From Ignelater luminosus (taxonomy: Eukaryota > Arthropoda > Insecta > Coleoptera > Elateridae), in NCBI GenBank assembly GCA_011009095.1, contig VTPC01000666.1, forward strand, positions 30,400 through 94,399: 64,000 nt of DNA, given 5' to 3'. The translations under genes and the position numbers were made by a program. The notes below the pieces were generated by a model that saw only the letters and a program-made list of their open reading frames with translations, had not been told where the DNA came from and made no database searches. Shown here piece after piece: positions 60,411 to 64,000 of the stretch. Position 1 is the stretch's first letter; each line of letters starts with the position of its first letter.

Positions 60411-60578
60411 ATATATCATTGTGGTTATTTCATACATTACCAGTTATTAAATCGCCATTCTATATAATACCTAAGAAATGTGTATAATATTATTTATTTC
60501 ATACAATGCCTGATGATTTTAGGAATTCTGTAATACCTAGGAATTCTATACAACGTTGGATTACATACTTTACCAGTA

Positions 60579-60602
60579 GTATATATATATATATATATAT
60601 AT
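60579..60602. repeat. TA dinucleotide microsatellite
   Basis: About 11 uninterrupted TA units directly left of the truncated foldback element. Confidence 0.9.
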
Positions 60603-60603
60603 A

Positions 60604-61170
60604 GAAGCGCCAAATAAGCAGCTAATAAGTGTTTATCAATGCCCCCTAAAGTATTTTAAAAGCAGATTACTTTTGTTTTAAGAATTGTTACATAGCAAAT
60701 GCAATTTATTTGACAAAATCAACAATTTCCATGTTTTTTTTTTCATTGTACTGTATGTGAAAAATGGTTTTCATTTCATAACTTGATAAAACAAAAGAAT
60801 AACTGTCAAGCTTCTATCACAGAGTATTTTAAATGTGCTACTCAACAATATGAAAATCATGTAGGTGTTTCATTTAAAAAAACTTGCGTTTACCTTCCAC
60901 CAACAAAGTAAAACAAGAGACAACCACGAAAATGGTTTTTTTTGTGTTTGGGAGTAAATTCTCTGAAACTCCCTCTTTACCATTCTTTTCTATCTTTGCT
61001 CATTCCTAAGATATTCCACTTTAAAGAAAATCAGATATTTTCTGAAAAAACAAAAACATCTATAGATTGATCTACAAAATAGGCAACATTTTCTAATTTA
61101 ACTAACTTTGTGTCTCTTGCGGCTTTCAAGATCCCAATGGTGAGCTTTGAATTTGGAACATACTATGCTA
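60604..61170. mobile_element. Truncated copy of the CAGTGTGTCC foldback family
   Basis: AATAAGCAGCTAATAAG near 60612 and AATTGTTACATAGCAAATGC near 60684 match 25850-25960, and the right part (about 61080-61165) matches the arm of 25331-26210. The right end is degraded (GGAACATACTA in place of GGACACACTG) and the left terminal repeat is missing. Confidence 0.75.
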
Positions 61171-62976
61171 CTGTTAGGGGCAGTATAAAAATTTCTCAAG
61201 TTGTCTTAGACAGACAATAACTTCTTCATGACCTACTGTTATTAATTTCTAACTTGAAATGTAGAAATATAACATGAGGGGAGGGGGTAAGAATAACCAG
61301 TTTTAAGCTTGTGAAATGTCACACTTTGTCATTGATGTGGCCTGAAATGCTGCACTTTAGAGAGTTTGACAATTTGTTATATCTTGATAGTCTCTCATCA
61401 GACACATCAAGTTTGACAATCGTTATGTTATCTTGAAAATCTCTCATCGGGCAGATCCTGGAAGAAGAAAAATTATTTTTGTAGTGAATTTTTGATATTT
61501 AATAAAGTAATGTATTATGAACAAAAAACTATTTTTCTTTTTAGCTTTAGTTTATTAAGTATTTAGTACAGCACACACCATAAGTGAGTACACAGATTAG
61601 GTATAAAGAATTGCACAAGGAAGGATTACTACTTGACTGCCAATTTTGTCTCATTTTACCGATTATTTTGGCCTGCTTTAGTGCCATTTTTAGCAAAAAA
61701 CAGTTTTTTGTCAACTGTTCATGTGAATGACATTTTGAGCTTGTTGACAGTCCATGAAGTGTTGCTTTTTTAGACTATCATAGAAGCTTGAAAAGTTATC
61801 ATTTATGGACAGTTGGCAAAAACATTGTGTGCTACATGTCCTTAAAGTGGCTTTTACAGACACACGTGGTTATAGTTGCTGGACTTGCTTAATGGTTTGC
61901 CCTCCAAACTCCATGCTTGTTCATAAAAGTGACACTTTAGGGACTTGTAACACAACATTATTTAGATGACTAGTAATATTACCATTTCTGTTTTCATTCT
62001 TTTTTAATTTTGCATTGTAATAATAAAGTAATTTATATGCAAAGTTGTGCACTTCTTAGGGCAGATTTATCATTTTATTAGCACCCATTGTTCATAGATT
62101 GCACTTACTCTATTTTACAGTATCATATTTCTAACTTTGCAATAGATTTAAATATTTCGATCAAAAAATGCAAAAAGAAAGTATATTATATGGAAAACGT
62201 GTAGCACATATTCACTTTTTGCATCTTCTGATTCATTTATTGTAAGCAAAATGATTAATTAAAACAGATTCTACTTTATTTACATACTTTTATATACATC
62301 ATTTTTCAATTGACACTAGTGAACATTTGTTGTTCTCTGTGTAGAGAACTACTGCTGCAATTTTTGTATAATTTACTACTTGCTGGTGTAATTTTCAAAT
62401 TAAGAACAAAATGCTTATCCACTCTTTATTTTTAAATATGTTTAAACTTAGAAATTTTCAATACTGTGCTCATTCATATTATAATGTCTTAGATTTAGTT
62501 AAAAATCATAGATTGATTAGGAAAGATTTCAGACATACCCATCAGTGGTAACTATTTCTTAAAGATATTACAAATCAGAAATGTTCCAGAGAGCATAGCT
62601 ATTATACACTAAGTTTCAACAATTATTTGACCCTTTAAAAACTTAAAAAATTGAGTTTTAAAAAATTGGCAAAACAAATCAGTTTTGATTTTCAAGGGAA
62701 ACTAATCTTGATAACAATCCTCTTAGAAATTCTAATTGCAATGAGGGGGAGGGGATATAAATCATTGAAGAAGACTTTGTAAGACTAGTTTATAATTAAA
62801 TTGTAACATTTTGTATACAGTATGTTGAATTCTGCAACCTATGTATTTTAAAAATACCTACTCATCAAACTTGTGCATTGTATTTTTTTTTTCAGGTCTT
62901 TATCATGTTTGCTGATTTAAGTTTGTAACTCAAATTTGCTCCTAATTTGAAAATAATCTCTATAGCTCTTCTTATA
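61171..62976. other. Intergenic, with a small tandem duplication
   Basis: At about 61370-61455 a unit of roughly 50 bp is duplicated in tandem: GTTTGACAATTTGTTATATC...CTCTCATC is followed by GTTTGACAATCGTTATGTTA...CTCTCATC. The rest is AT-rich, with no gene recognised. Confidence 0.5.
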
Positions 62977-63577
62977 CAGGGTGTTTCTGAATGGTACGAA
63001 ACAAATACAAAGGCATTATTATTTGACGAGAAATAAGAAGAAAATCTATATAAAATGTTTTATGAAAACATTTCCCTGTGGGACTGCGCCCCCTTAAATT
63101 CTTGCTTATTCAGGTGATTTTTTTAGGCCACTTTAGTCTCCAGAACTCTTGTCCACAAAAGTTATGATATCTAATGCAACCATTAGATGGCCTCTTTCAT
63201 TAGGAATAAATCTCGTCTTTCAGTTATTTTTGTGCAAACATGACAATTTTCTGGAAGAACTCAGAAAATTATTAGAGATTCAAGTACATTTTTGTATGAA
63301 ATATGAGAACAGCTTCCGCTCTCCAAACTGCTGTTTCTACAGATTAAATGCAAATAAAGGCCCTGATAAATAAATAGTGCATGCACATCAGATTTTGTTA
63401 CTACAGCACCAACTATTATGGAATTATTAAAACAAATCACCTTTCTTAGCAAAACTTTAAGGTGGTGTAGCTCTACAGGGAAATATTTTTGGAAAACATT
63501 TTATCAAGGTTTCCTTCTTATTTCTCATCATAGAATAATGCCTTTATATCTGTTCCATATAAATCAGAAACACCCTA
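62977..63577. mobile_element. Foldback MITE, CAGGGTGTTTCTGA ends, TA target
   Basis: The left end CAGGGTGTTTCTGA pairs with the right end TCAGAAACACCCTA, flanked by TA. The arms also share TTTCCCTGTGGGA/CTACAGGGAAA and the AGAAATAAGAAG region. The interior open frame (63149-63373) has no recognised similarity. Confidence 0.88.
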
Positions 63578-64000
63578 TATAGTACATTGTTTTACAATAG
63601 AGGCTTTCTTTTTACTGCCAGGGTTACTTCAAGCTGCTCCAGTATCAAATGTTTTGCGTTTCTTTTACTGGAGCTTCATGTTCCAAGTATCACAAATAGC
63701 ATTCATCTCTTGCCCTTCAAGCACTACCTATTGTATTAGAGCAGAAAGCCTATTTATTGTTTTCTGAAGTTAGATTTAGGAAATAATAAAAATAATGAAT
63801 ACAGATTATTGTATCTTAGCTTAGGATTACAAGAGTCATAATTTCTAAATCTATTTATTGTACTGGTTGTTGCCAAAAAAACTTTTAGATCATCAAAACA
63901 TACTAGAAATGAAGTTATGTTAATATTTGTAAACGAGATTAGCGCAAGCTACATGCTAGGCAGTGTTTCTTTTACAGTTCGGGACTTCAAGCCCCGTCAA
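63578..64000. other. No feature seen
   Basis: AT-rich window end with no recognised gene or repeat. Confidence 0.35.

Noticed and set aside
60579-60602. CRISPR or other regular array
   Set aside because: Simple TA microsatellite; no spaced direct repeats of CRISPR type exist anywhere in the window, which is eukaryotic.

Overview
This window looks like insect nuclear DNA. It is strongly AT-rich, its spliced genes use GT/AG introns of very uneven size (51 bp to 16 kb), and it is dense with short inverted-repeat transposons and decayed retroelements. I cannot fix the order from sequence alone. A beetle is a guess based on the style of the proteins and elements.

Two complete genes dominate. On the minus strand, a ten-exon gene (34731 down to 12104) encodes a 763-residue p90 ribosomal S6 kinase (RSK) with two kinase domains. 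On the plus strand, a five-exon gene (34826 to 51438) encodes a 458-residue MDM2-like RING ubiquitin ligase. The two are head to head, with about 94 bp between the chosen start codons, so the 34.7-34.8 kb interval is a likely shared promoter. RSK intron 1 (18225-34677) and the last MDM2 intron (37780-50634) are large and hold most of the repeats. At the left end, two exons of a Golgi alpha-mannosidase II type gene (2083-2581, minus) are intact, but no neighbouring exons were found.

Layout: 1-2.6 kb, AT-rich DNA and the mannosidase exons. 2.9-5.2 kb, broken transposase joined to a GC-rich block. 5.6-8.5 kb, an inverted-repeat element and a minus-strand reverse-transcriptase remnant split by a MITE. 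8.5-12.1 kb, RSK 3' flank. 12.1-18.2 kb, RSK exons 10 to 2. 18.2-34.7 kb, RSK intron 1 with at least nine foldback or repeat elements, a possible two-exon mini-gene and a decayed transposase. 34.7-37.8 kb, promoter and first MDM2 exons. 37.8-50.6 kb, last MDM2 intron, with a hAT element bounded by a perfect 8-bp target duplication, a roughly 180-bp tandem satellite, a non-LTR retroelement corpse and several MITEs. 50.6-51.4 kb, MDM2 RING exon. 51.4-64 kb, no host gene recognised; foldback elements and a KRBA2-type integrase pseudogene.

The RSK and MDM2-like proteins both belong to growth and stress signalling. Their divergent arrangement suggests shared transcription, but nothing in the sequence proves a functional link. 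All exon joins were made by eye from splice signals, phase and family similarity. No searches were run.
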